Shown here one piece after another: positions 22,763 to 32,796 of a stretch of DNA of 64,000 nt. Position numbers and translations under genes: made by a program. Within the stretch, counting starts at the first letter, position 1, and each line of letters begins with the position of its first letter. The notes under the pieces were generated by a model. It was not told where the DNA came from and made no database searches. It saw nothing but the letters and a program-made list of their open reading frames with translations. The DNA comes from Hsuehochloa calcarea (taxonomy: Eukaryota; Streptophyta; Magnoliopsida; Poales; Poaceae): the NCBI GenBank assembly GCA_036346395.1, contig CM070609.1:50292777-50356776 (forward strand), in the 5' to 3' direction.

Positions 22763-23877
22763 CAGCTCTAGGCATCAACTTTGATTTTCTTAATTCCGGA
22801 AATCTATCCTTTCTCAAATGAACCCAAACTAAATCGCCTGGTTCAATTTTGACAACTTTCCTACCTTTATTTCCAAAGAACCCTATACTTTTCACCATAC
22901 GCTCTATATTCTCTTTAGTGGTCTCATGCAACTTGAGAATAAATGCAGCGACGCTTCTTAGCATCTAGATTTATTTTTTCAGAGGTTGGTAAAGGTAGTA
23001 AATCAATAGGAGCACGGGGGTTAAAACCATACACTACCTGAAACGGACTTACCTTGGTGGTGGAGTGTACTGACCTATTGTAAGCAAACTCAATATGTAA
23101 ACATTCTTCCCACATCTTCAAGTTCTTCTTTAAACAGCCCGCAACATGGTGGATAACGTGCGGTTGACAACCTCCGCTTGTCCATCGGTTGGGGATGACA
23201 CGTAGTAGAAAAAAGCACTTTGTCCCCAATTTATTCCAAAGCGATCTCCAAAAGTGGCTCAAAAACTTGGCATCGCGATCCGAGACAATAGTATTGGGCA
23301 CTCCATGTAAGCGAATGATTTCTCTGAAAAACAAATCAGCTATGTTTGTAGCATCATCGCTCTTGTGACAAGATATAAAATATGCCATTTTAGAAAATCG
23401 ATCCACTACGACAAATATACTATCTCTCCCCCTCTTTGTCCTAGGCAATCCTAAAACAAAATCCATATAAATATCCTCCCAAGGGGCACTAGGAATAGGA
23501 AGAGGCATATAAAGTCCATGTGGATTGAGACGGGATTTAGCTTTGTTGCATGTAGTGCAGCGAGCCACGAGCGCCGACATCACGCCTCATCTTTGGCCAA
23601 AAGAAGTGGGTGGTCAGCACATCTTCTCGCCTTTTTGCTCCAAAATGCGCCATTAAACCTCCTCCATGTGCCTCCTCAGAATAAACAAAAGACGAACAGA
23701 GCTAGCTGGAACGCATAGCTTGTTAGCACGATAGATCAAACCATCATTCAGCACATAGTTATTCCATGTCTTCCCTTCTTTACAATGTTCAAGCACTTCC
23801 TTAAAGTCCAAATCAGTGACATATAAACTCTTAATGGCCTCCAAACCAAAAATCTTATGGTCAAGTTGAGATAACAT
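22763..23877 (-). pseudogene. G1 integrase
   Basis: This is the gypsy integrase. The zinc-binding end lies at 23530-23877 (LLFILRRHMEEV, then a CTTCNKAKS block after a frameshift). The catalytic core lies at 22924-23583 with [15 protein letters not shown] (first Asp), [13 protein letters not shown] and [13 protein letters not shown] (second Asp). The C-terminal GPY-like region (KIEPGDLVWVHLRKDRFP) lies at 22770-22870 in another frame. It stops abruptly after SKLMPRA where the LTR begins. No chromodomain is visible, but the place where one would follow is missing. Confidence 0.85.
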
Positions 23878-23952
23878 GGTATAACGTCTAGAGAGCGATC
23901 AAGAATCACATTGTCCTTACCTTTCTTATGCTTTATGACATATGGAAACGAC

Positions 23953-25210
23953 TCAATAAATTCTACCCAGCTTAGCATGTCGCTTATTCAGTTTAGCTTG
24001 ACTTCTAATATGTTTTAGCGATTCATGATCGTAATGTATAACAAATTCTTTGGGCCATAAATAATGTTGCCAAGTTTGAAGCACACTAACTAAAGCATAC
24101 AATTCTTTGTCATAGGTGGAATAATTCAAACTAGGCCCATTTAGTTTCTCGCTAAAATATGCAACCGGTTTACCTTCTTGAATCAATACACCACCTAGTC
24201 CAATCCACTTAAGGCCACATTCAATCTCAAAAGTCTTACCAAAATCGTGGAGTTGGAGTAGGGGTGCTTGGGTGAGCTTCTCTTTAACAAGTTGAATGCT
24301 TCTCTTGCGCAGTCCCCATTGGAAAGGCACTTTCTTTGTCAATTCATTCAATGGTGCGGCAATGGTGCTCAAATCCGCACAAAACACCGATAGAATTCAA
24401 GAAGGCCGTGGAAGCTCCGCACTTGTGACACGAAGGTCGTCGGCCGCCACTTTGGATGGCTACGATCTTTGTCTCATCCACCTCAATTCCCGTGGTGTCA
24501 CAACATATCCAAGAAACGCAACTCGATCGGTGCAAAAGGTGCACTTTTCGAGGTTACCAAACAAACGTGCATCTCTCAAAGCATTAAAAACAGCACGATA
24601 TGATTCAAATGTAGCTCATGTGACTTTCTATAAATCAAGATATCATCAAAGTAAACCACCACAAATTTTCCAATGAAAGAGCGAAAACCTCGCTCATCAA
24701 TCGCATAAAAGTACTAGGTGCATTAGTTAGACCGAAAGGCATCACTAACCACTCATATAATCCTAACTTAGTTTTAAAAGCGCTTCCATTCATCTCCTAA
24801 TTTCATTCTAATCTGTGGTAACCACTCCGCAAGTCAATCTTTGTGAAAATAATAGAACCACTCAATTCATCAAGCATGTCGCCTAGCCTAGGGATGGGAT
24901 GACGATACCTTATAGTAATGTTATTAATGGCTCGCAATCAACACACATACGCCTACTACCGCCTTCTTAGGAACCAAAAGAACTGAACAAAGACAAGGAC
25001 TAAGGCTTTCTCCGACGCACTCCACGGTCCGTAAGATCTTGGATTTGTCAAATTTCCTTAGTCTCCTCCGATTGGTCCTATATGCAAAGACGATTTGGCA
25101 AAGTCGCCCCGGGATCAAATCAATTTGATGCTCTATCCTCGAATAGGTGGTAATCCCGGGTACCTCACCGGAAGTACATCCACATACTCCTGCAAAGGTT
25201 AGCAACAAAC
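23953..25210 (-). pseudogene. G1 reverse transcriptase and RNase H
   Basis: RNase H is well preserved at 23953-24387 in one 144-codon frame: [16 protein letters not shown] (the Asp-containing start of the RT_RNaseH domain normally has DAS here), [28 protein letters not shown] and [13 protein letters not shown]. The RT-RNase H joint lies at 24344-24544 (WICCDTTGIEVDETK). The RT proper at about 24600-25210 is recognisable only as fragments in all three frames. No YxDD-bearing open frame survives. Dead by multiple frameshifts. Confidence 0.75.
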
Positions 25211-25499
25211 AGGAGGCAAAGAGCTAGCTATATCCTCAAGCGAGTATAAGGCATTTTTGCATATCAAAGCATAGCATGACAAACCATTATCACAAATTTT
25301 AGCAAGTTCAGATTTAGTGGCAATCATAACACATCCCTTCAATTTAATCCCCGCACTTAGGACTAGACGCCACTTTCTCCTTTTAGGTGGGAAAACACGC
25401 TTTGCTACTTGCTGATTTTCGTAATCATGCTTATCGGTGTTTCTTTCATTTTTAGCGCTCTTCTTCATCTTTTAAAATCTCAAGAGTGTCAAAGGCAAT

Positions 25500-26000
25500 A
25501 ACTTAATCTTCTTACCCTTGTGTAAGAACGAGTAGGTATTAGCTCGCCATGGTGCAAAACATCATTGTCATATATCCAAGGCCTACCGAGCAATAAAGAG
25601 CAAGCTTGCATCGGTACTATATCAAAGTCGAACTATCTTTGTAATTACCAAATGAAAATTGCACGCTCACAACTTTGTTTACCTTTAACTTACCATACGA
25701 ATTGAACCATTGGATGTAGTAGGACGTGGGTGTGGTGTGTGGTCAAGCCAAGCTTCTCGACCATCTCGGAGCTTGCAAGGTTGTTGCAGCCCTCCATCAA
25801 TGATGACTCTACTGTGCTCTCGTCCTTCACGAAATCTGTCTCAAACAAGTTGTGTCGTTGATTTTGCTCGCCTTCCACTTGTGCGCCAAAGACTGCTATG
25901 CAAACAAGGCTCACATGATACTCGGTGTCAACAAAGAGCTACTTGTTCCTCTACATCACAAGATCACCGTGTCATCTCATCTCTTCCACTGCAATGTTAG
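25500..26000 (-). pseudogene. G1 protease region
   Basis: A 74-codon minus frame (25690-25914) includes LMEGCNNLASSEMVEKLGL, the DGGCSHNLAS/EMVEKL region typical of gypsy retropepsin-like domains. The catalytic Asp position is changed (MEGCNN in place of the usual DxGxxxN). Weakly supported outside this block. Confidence 0.6.
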
Positions 26001-26193
26001 CCGCAAGTACATATTCGCCCTCAATATCACTAGTACTTACATAACCACCGCCCTTGGTGGCAAGGTATGCTCATTGACCGGGCAATCCTCATGACGTGCC
26101 CCATTCCCTGCAACGGTGGCACACAATCCCAAAGGGTACGACCGGTGAAAGCAACCGACGAAGAACTCAGGCGGTGCCCGCACACTAGTAACT

Positions 26194-27233
26194 CTACTTA
26201 CCTCGGTGCATGTGATGTGGTCGGAGGTGTCTTCTTGAACGCGCCCTACTCGTGGAGGGACAGCGAGAAGTGTAGCTGAAGGTGGGGCTATTTTGGCTTG
26301 CCCCGACCGGTCGTGGTGTAGACATGCTCCCAAAGTTGTTCCTTGGCCTCTGTTGTCGTCCCTGCAATTCCTTTTCTGCCAAACATGCAAGTTGGAACAA
26401 TCTAGAGACGATATCGTATTCTTTGTAATCCACTATGTCCTGAATTTCACGTCTTAATCCTCCATAAAAATGTGCCATTGCAGCTTCTTCATCCTCAATA
26501 ATATCACAACGCAACATGCTAATTTGTAGCTCCTGATAATATTCTTCTACGGATCTATTACCTTGGTATAAGCACTGCAATTTATTACGCAAATCACGTT
26601 TAAAAGAAGGTGGGACAAATCTGTTACGCATAGCAACCTTTAACCCATCCCACGTAGTAGGCGCTAATCCTTCGGTGCATACCCTATTCCACCAAATGAT
26701 GGCAAAGTTTTTAAATTCACTTGTGGCTTGTCTAACTCTATGTACTTCGGGAACTAAGTGAGCATTCAATTTACATTCTCTGTCATCTCCCAATCTAGAT
26801 ATATTTCAGCATCATAAGCACTCGCAAAAGATGGTATAGAGAACTTAACTTTAGCATATGGATCATCATTAACACGTGCATTATGTTGTTGAACATTATT
26901 ACCTCTCATACCTTGACGGTTGAAGTTCAGGCGGTTTCGTTGTCGTACATCAAAGGCATCGTGGTCGTGCATCTCATTATCATTATCAAACTCGTGGTCA
27001 TGGGCTGCACCCTGAGGTTCCACACGACCAACGTTTGGTGGTCGGTTCACCATTCTTTCGAGGCGCGTAGTGAGCACCGCAATACTATCGTTGATTGAGC
27101 GTTGTAATGTGATCGTGGTAGCTTGAAGCTTCCTATCGATGTCCTCATTAACGGTAGTGCGTTGTTCATCCAATAGCGTCATGAGTTCTTCCCTCAAAAC
27201 ACACTCTTGCGCATCCAATTCTTCACCTGACAT
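26194..27233 (-). pseudogene. G1 gag
   Basis: This gypsy Gag is in two overlapping frames. The first (26766-27233, 155 codons) starts MSGEELDAQECVL and has a predicted coiled-coil-like segment over residues 15-65, then YAKVKFSIPSF and the EIYLDWE block that opens the retrotransposon Gag domain. The second (26194-26793, 199 codons) carries the body of the domain: ATSEFKNFAIIWWN, FVPPSFKRDLRNKLQCL, GNRSVEEYYQELQ and EAAMAHFYGGLRREIQDI. A single frameshift near 26766-26793 separates them. After residue 165 the frame becomes basic and unlike Gag, where a zinc knuckle would normally follow; none is visible. Confidence 0.85.
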
Positions 27234-28297
27234 GGTTAGTAGGAGACAAAAGACAACACAAAGGTATTATCCCTATCACTATTAGGTGGTCAGAGGGTGG
27301 AATCACACACTCTCAAGTGTCTTACCAAGCTCTTATGAGTTTCTTACCAAATTGCAGCAGGTGGTCTAATCGGCGAAGGTGGGATGTACGATCACGGTGG
27401 AGGCGAATGCGAGGATCCAATCTGAGGGTCAAAAGTATGTGGAGCTCGAACAGGCAATGTTTAGTAGCAAGGAATAGCAATAATGAAATCAGATTAGCAA
27501 AGCTGAACCAAAACCCACAGTACTTGTCACAGTTGCTGGTCTAAAAGTGCTCCTAGCCCTAGCACAATACTGATCGAAACAAGGACTCGATACAAACGAG
27601 TCCAAAGGATGCAAGGCTGGAACTGGTAGTAGACCAACTAGGGGTGGTCGAATTGCTTCTTCTTCTTTTCTTTTGCAATTTTTTTTTGCTTCTTTTCTTT
27701 TGCACTTTTTGCTTTCTCTTTTTTTTTTTGCAAACGTGACCCAAGCCCAAAATTCTTCTGTTACCCTTTCTGGGTCCGATGAGGTGATTGGGTCACAAAC
27801 TTTTTCCGGAGAGCAGGGGTAAAAAGGTAATTAAAAGATACTCTCTCTCTCTCTCTGTCTGAACTTGGACTAGTTCTGTTGCGGCTACGGAATCCGACCA
27901 GGTGGTAGTTCCTGAGTGGACGGTAGAATGGGTGTTGCTCGAAGAGGTGGTCGGATCCGAGTAGGTGTTCGATTCCGTCCGGATGGTAAATCCCAGCGGG
28001 TGGTCGAATGGGTGTCGCCGAAAAGGAGGTCGTCGTCCCAGATGGATGGTGGCATCGGCGACGACGATCTTGACTAGAGACCAAGAATGCTACTCTAAAC
28101 CAAAGAACAAAGACACCGACGATGGACTCGAACTCAACAATGCGAAAACTGAAAACAAAATTGCGAAAGGCACAAAGTGGTTTGGACAATGGAATAATTA
28201 CGATCAAAACTTTTTTGTAGGGCGCTTTTACGGACTCTAGGTGAGGGAACACAACTAACAAAAGGGATAAACGAAATTACCTAACGGGCAACCTTTG
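27234..28297 (-). other. G1 untranslated leader
   Basis: About 1.06 kb separates the primer site from the gag start. It contains poly-T/poly-A tracts (27660-27730), a CT run (27841-27856) and several GTGGTCG-A/G-type repeats (27630-28020). I recognise no coding domain here. Confidence 0.6.
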
Positions 28298-28308
28298 CTC
28301 GATACCAC
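28298..28308 (-). other. G1 primer-binding site
   Basis: On the minus strand this reads TGGTATCGAGC, a tRNA-Met-type primer site, two bases inside the LTR edge at 28310. Confidence 0.75.
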
Positions 28309-28309
28309 T

Positions 28310-28940
28310 TGATGAGCCACGGCCCGATCTTCCGATAGGTTCGATTTGGTTCGTCGTGAGGGCGTTGGCGCTTTGAGGCTTCCGACCAACGGATCGTCAC
28401 CTCGCATTCGCTACACCCGCACGCCTGTCGTTATCGACCACGCTACACGCAATCGACCTTACCACGAAGATTATGGTTCCCGCAAGCAATCGAAGCAACT
28501 CACAAGAACAAGGTAGATGCAATCAATTGTATTGCGGATATAGATGAAGTTTACAAGTGGGGTTCTCAAACCGATAATCGGCAAAACGCAATTGGCGAAT
28601 AATCTAAGAAAAACCCGCCTCTAAACTATGGCGGCTCTCAGTATATATAGGGAACGCGAGGAGGTCGACCTAGGGTTGTGCGGTGTGGGATGAAGCGTAC
28701 ACAACCCGACTCCGACCTCGCTACGCTTACAAAGTCTTATTAGTTTCAAAGCGGTGACGCAAAGACTTTGTGTTGCGATTCGGTCGAAGATCCGGTCCTA
28801 GGGTGGTCTTGAGGAGTCCATGCTATCCTTGGTCGTAGATTGTGTCCAACGAGTATTGTGCTCGCTTTTCTGGTCGTAGATTGCTCCAATCGAATCAACT
28901 AGTCGTAGGTCCTCTAGTAGTGGTCGTAGATCTTCTTGCA
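28310..28940 (-). repeat. G1 5' LTR (right edge uncertain)
   Basis: The inner edge TGATGAGCC (plus view) at 28310 is set by the primer site. A TATATATA box lies on the minus strand at 28641-28650. At 28830-28975 the motif TGGTCGTAG recurs at least five times in the presumed U3. The outer edge is uncertain because pol-tail codons appear to run to about 28950; a TGTATTATC at 29038 is an alternative start. Confidence 0.65.
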
Positions 28941-28944
28941 GTGG

Positions 28945-29333
28945 TCGTAGACCTTCTTGAACTGGTCGTAATCCTAGATTCCTGAGTACAAGTAAATCGT
29001 CTCCATTAGGCAGCATCATAGAGTTCTCAGATAATACACTCAGCCCTGAAACGACTTTACCTGATCGATTAAGTGACGTGCTCTAGCTCTTGTCATAGGA
29101 CCGTGTAGTTCAACACCCAAATATGGAGGGTTTTGTGTAGTACGTGTATCCGAAGGAGGGATGTCCTCATCAAGAACGGGGAAGGCGAGGCGATGCGACC
29201 GGGGGAGATGAAGCGAGTGGGGGAGGAGGTGAAACGGCCGAGGCGATGGGGTGAGTGGGGGAGGAGAGAAAGTGGCCCGGGGAAAAGAAAGGAAGGTGGT
29301 GTGGGCGACACGAGCCAGGGAAGAGAAGGCCAA
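28945..29333 (-). pseudogene. Second gypsy pol tail outside the G1 LTR
   Basis: Minus-strand frames read GVELHGPMTRARARHLIDQV (29042-29120) and, after a frameshift, MMLPNGDDLLVLRNLG (28970-29019). These match the very end of gypsy polyproteins, where GPxTRARA and LLVLRN-type blocks precede the 3' LTR. The tail therefore belongs to an element whose 3' LTR is the one that serves as 5' LTR of G1. Upstream (29150-29333) the frame becomes proline-rich and unrecognisable. Confidence 0.6.
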
Positions 29334-29543
29334 GGAAGGAGATGAGAATGGGCCGACCAGGGAAAACTTGGCCCGTGAGGGGGAGAACGATAGCGGGAGA
29401 GTGAGAAAAATAAGTGGGATGGAAGAAAATTTGGGTTAGCCCAAAAGAATAGGGCTAGTCCCAAGCAAAACAAGGAGAGGCGGATTTTGGGAGAGGGGTG
29501 CAAAATTTGAAACAGGTGAATTCAAATTGAATTTTGAATTCAG
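29334..29543. other. GC-rich junction sequence
   Basis: Unassigned sequence between the gypsy tail and Copia fragment C5. Purine-rich on the plus strand. It ends in AT-rich GAATTCAAATTGAATTTTG, directly followed by RT-coding sequence at about 29544. Confidence 0.4.
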
Positions 29544-30485
29544 ACGAAGTACACTAAGGACCTGCTCAAACGCTTCGACATGGGTGACTGCAAGCCGATC
29601 GCCACTCCCATGGCGACTTCGACTGTTTTGGATCCAGATGAGGAAGGAGAAGTCGTGGATCAACGGGAGTATCGCAGCATGATCGGCTCCCTCCTGTACG
29701 TGACGGCCTCAAGACCGGACATCCACTTCACCAGTCTGCCTCAGGCGAGGTTTCAGCGTCTCAAGAGCTTCCCATCGCCAAGCCGTTAAGCGCATATTCA
29801 GGTATTTACACTCTACCCTCTTGTCTGGCATTTGGTATTCTTGTTCTTCGTCTTTGTCCATTCGGGGGTTTTCTGATTCTGATTTTGCGGGCTGTCGGCT
29901 AGATAGGAAGAGTACCTCAGGCACTTGTCACTTCCTAGGCACTAAGATATACCTTTAATCAACTTCTGATCGAAGCTTAGGATGAGTTTGTGGATGGCTC
30001 CTGGTCCAGGATCTTGTCACTAAGTTAGATCATTAGTCAACTTCCATATTCAGTGCAAATGAAAAACTGTTGAAAAATGGGTGTTTGAGAAATTTGAGCA
30101 AAATGATTCAATTCAGGACCTGATTGTCTCTTAATGTGGTCATTGTTAGCTTTTAGATCTCACTTTGACATTTTGACATGTCCAGTATCATTTTAGGATC
30201 CCTGTTGATGAACTTGCTAAATTTGAAGCTTTGCTTAAATTGATCGAATTTATTGCTTTTTATTGGGCCTTCGAGCTTAGCTTTGATATATATGTCTTAT
30301 CATGATCTTGCTAGCGCTGTTCGGCTTGATATGTTGTTTGTGCAATATTAGAAATGCTAGCTTGTTCTTTTGGGTAATCTCCAAAGTTTCTTGTAATCAA
30401 ACATTGAAAAATACAAAAATAAAGCCACTCTATTGCACTTCATGCATACTCCTTCTTATGCTTCTTTCTCCATTCTGCATTTGTT
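29544..30485 (+). mobile_element. Copia (Sirevirus) 3' fragment C5
   Basis: Closely related to 52553-54650 of C4. It begins abruptly within RT ([20 protein letters not shown]) and continues with [19 protein letters not shown] and a DQREYRSMIGSLLYVTASRP block (29580-29789), the start of RNase H. Then it jumps from the CTTCCTAGGCACT block at 29940 to the sequence equivalent to C4 position 54080, an internal deletion of about 1.1 kb. It continues to about 30485, where similarity stops before the C4 polypurine tracts and LTR. Neither an LTR nor target duplicates are present. Confidence 0.8.
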
Positions 30486-30870
30486 ATCTCTGGACGAGAA
30501 GAAGGCACAATCCGCTCGCCCAAGTCACACACGCCGCCACCAGTCGCAGGAGGCAAGCCGCTTGCCTCGCTCGATTGGGTTAGAGAGCATTTCTCCAACC
30601 TTATCCTTCCCTTTCTCTAAATGACAGGTGGGCCAACTTCTATTATTTTCCTTTTCTATTTTTTTCTCAAAATAAAAAATTACCAAATAACTCTAAAAAA
30701 TATCCAACACCAAACATTGTGCTCATCATCGGCATGGACGAAAGGTGAGTCGATCATAATGCTCAAACTGTTCTTGTCTTTTGATGCCATTTCTTCAGAT
30801 AGCAGGGCCATGTCCCAGATTGGTTCTGTCCTGAACGTTCCATGTTGACACTTGCTGATGATTTGTGCAG
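30486..30870 (+). other. Host sequence with candidate exon end and intron
   Basis: No similarity to the flanking transposons. A candidate exon of unknown start ends at 30744 with donor AAAG|GTGAGT, an excellent plant donor. The following 126 bases (30745-30870) are T-rich and end TTTGTGCAG. See the next entry. Confidence 0.4.
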
Positions 30871-30961
30871 CTTCGATCGTTGCCAATTTGACATGGAGAA
30901 GGGTGGGGAGATGACGAAGCTGGGGTACAGGAACTTCATGAACATTCGGAGTCAGAGATGA
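30871..30961 (+). CDS. Candidate terminal exon of an unknown gene
   Basis: A 91-base segment between a good acceptor (TTTGTGCAG) and a TGA stop (30959-30961) encodes FDRCQFDMEKGGEMTKLGY and ten further residues. With the preceding donor at 30744 the splice phase is consistent: AG plus C gives a serine codon. The composition looks protein-like rather than repeat-derived and it has no counterpart in the C3-C5 elements. I do not recognise the family. It may be the last exon of a host gene whose upstream part was displaced by the C5/G1 insertions, or a captured fragment. The next 149 bases, up to the C3 target site, would be its 3' untranslated region. Confidence 0.35.
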
Positions 30962-31110
30962 CATGATTATTGTGCATGACATGACCATAGAACACTGATT
31001 TTATGATATTTGAGAGAAAGAATTGTTTATGTATGGTCTGATTTGACTTGTAATTTTCCTATTTGTAACAGCAACATGTGTGATGTTCATGTAATTTTCC
31101 TATTTGTACT
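30962..31110 (+). other. Host sequence left of C3
   Basis: Non-coding. A direct repeat of TGTAATTTTCCTATTTGTA occurs here (near 31049-31068 and again at 31090-31108), the second copy ending in the GTACT target site (31106-31110) where C3 inserted. Confidence 0.7.
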
Positions 31111-32741
31111 TGAGAGACCATGTGAGTAGGGTCCCCTTTTGAGTGATGAGTATTTGACGTTGTGGTGAGAACTTTGTGATTGAAATCATTGCATTTGCGC
31201 TGCTGCTGGTTTGTTTCTGTAAGTGCGGAACTTCCGGTTCTGGAAAACGGAAGTTCCGATAATCGGAACTTCCGCTTTGGTAAAACAGAACTTCCGATTA
31301 TCCTGACGTTTGTGTTCTGTTGAGTTAATCGGAACTTCCGCACCTGGGAACGCGGTATATCCGATAATACTGACAAGAGTATTCTGCTGTGACGACAATC
31401 GGATCTTCCAACACAGAAGCGCGGACGGTCCGATAATCGGAACTTCCGCCATGGAAGTGCGGACGGTCGATAATCGAACTTCCGCAATGGTAAGTGCGAA
31501 CTTCCGATTGTGGCGAATCGCGTAAAGGCATAGTTTTGATTTTGAGTTGTGAATTGAGTTGAGTTAAATGCAAATGATGATTCTTTTATCTTGAGCAATG
31601 CTATGTGATGTGTTTCTTGTCTGTGCTGATTGCAGGGCATCGAGGTGGAGTCGTGGCGAGACACCTGGAGACCGGACTAGACGCAGGCGGCGTTGAGGTC
31701 AGAACGGTAAAAGTGTGTCGAAGACGGCGTGCACTCGAGGCGGTTGCGAGTCGTGAACAACAAGGAATGCGGAGCTTCGGAAAGGTGTGCGAGGGGCGAA
31801 AGGGTCATTTCGCAAAGCGGCACAAGTGGAAGCGGGCTCCGTTAGGGTTTAGCCGGCATAACGGGTTGGAGACCCGTTAGCCAAGGGCTATAAATAGAGG
31901 TGAACCCCTGGTTGATGGGTTAGACTTTTGGTGAGAGAAAATTAGGGTTAGCTTTAGCTAAAGAGCCTTTGGAGAGGTTGTTTTGCTTTTTGAGAGGTTG
32001 TTGAGTTGGAGAGGATGAACTGAAATTTGTGTAATCATTCCTCTGTGTTTTCCTCTATAATCTTTTGATTCCTATCAATGAAAATCTAAGGTTTTGGTTC
32101 TTTGCTTATGCCTCTTTCTTCTCTCTGTTCCTCTCTTGAATATCTAGGGTTTTGGTGAAACTTTTGATTCGTCTTATGAGATGGTATGAAACTCGATATC
32201 TAGAGTCTTATTGATATTGCTAATATATCATCAAAGTTTCATGAGCCAAGAATCTAAGAATCTTGCTAATTATGGTTTTTGGTCTTTCTTGCCTAATACT
32301 CAAGAAATCCGTTTTTGCTTTGATTAATGGATCTTTGTCTGCGATTCTTCTCCATGAGGTCAAGATGTTGTTTAGGATGATGTCCTGTGAGACTTGACCT
32401 GAGAAGAGCATTCAAGAGTTAGTATTTCGGATTTTTGGGTAAAACCCCGAGCGTACTGTTCTTCGGTCAGGACAATCGGAACTTCCGATTGTCCAAGGCG
32501 GAACTACCGCAGGTGGAACTTCCGCACTGAAACCCAGAACTACCGCAGTGCGGAACTACCGCTAGGTATAATCGGAACTTCCGATATCCTCTGTAATGAT
32601 CCGCTTTTGGTTAAACCTTTTGGATTTGATTCACTTCACGCCTCTTGTGTATCGAAGTTTTGGATTGTCGTGTGGACACTTGAGAGGAGGATCTTAATTT
32701 TAAGGCACCATTCACCCCTCTGCTGCCATTTCGGTCCTTCA
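31111..32741 (+). repeat. C3 5' LTR
   Basis: Begins TGAGAGACCATG and ends GGTCCTTCA. Palindromic CGGAACTTCCG-type arrays occupy 31224-31510 and 32468-32596, either side of a TATA box CTATAAATAG at 31888-31897. It pairs with 40571-42159 plus 45276-45330. The visible differences are largely 1-3 base indels. Confidence 0.92.
31888..31897 (+). promoter_or_regulatory. TATA box of C3 5' LTR
   Basis: CTATAAATAG in a GC-rich context, repeated at 41356-41365 in the 3' LTR. It marks the start of R about 800 bases into the LTR. Confidence 0.75.
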
Positions 32742-32743
32742 AT

Positions 32744-32754
32744 TGGTATCGAGC
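32744..32754 (+). other. C3 primer-binding site
   Basis: TGGTATCGAGC, two bases after the 5' LTR end, the same primer site as in C4. Confidence 0.85.
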
Positions 32755-32796
32755 TGTTAGCTCTTTTTCGATAGATCTTTAACCGGCCTGTGAGCC

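Larger units (their letters stand above)
22763..28309 (-). mobile_element. Ty3/gypsy element G1, internal region
   Basis: The minus-strand internal region of a gypsy element has the order primer site, leader, gag, protease, RT, RNase H, integrase (integrase last, the diagnostic gypsy order). It is cut at the integrase C-terminus by a long LTR at 22762, and its 3' LTR is not seen. Frameshifts occur in every domain. Confidence 0.85.

Noticed and set aside
31605..31880. A 91-codon ORF repeated at 41072-41320
   Set aside because: Both copies lie in C3 LTRs upstream of the TATA box; the repetition is LTR duplication, not a gene family, and the frame differs after an indel.
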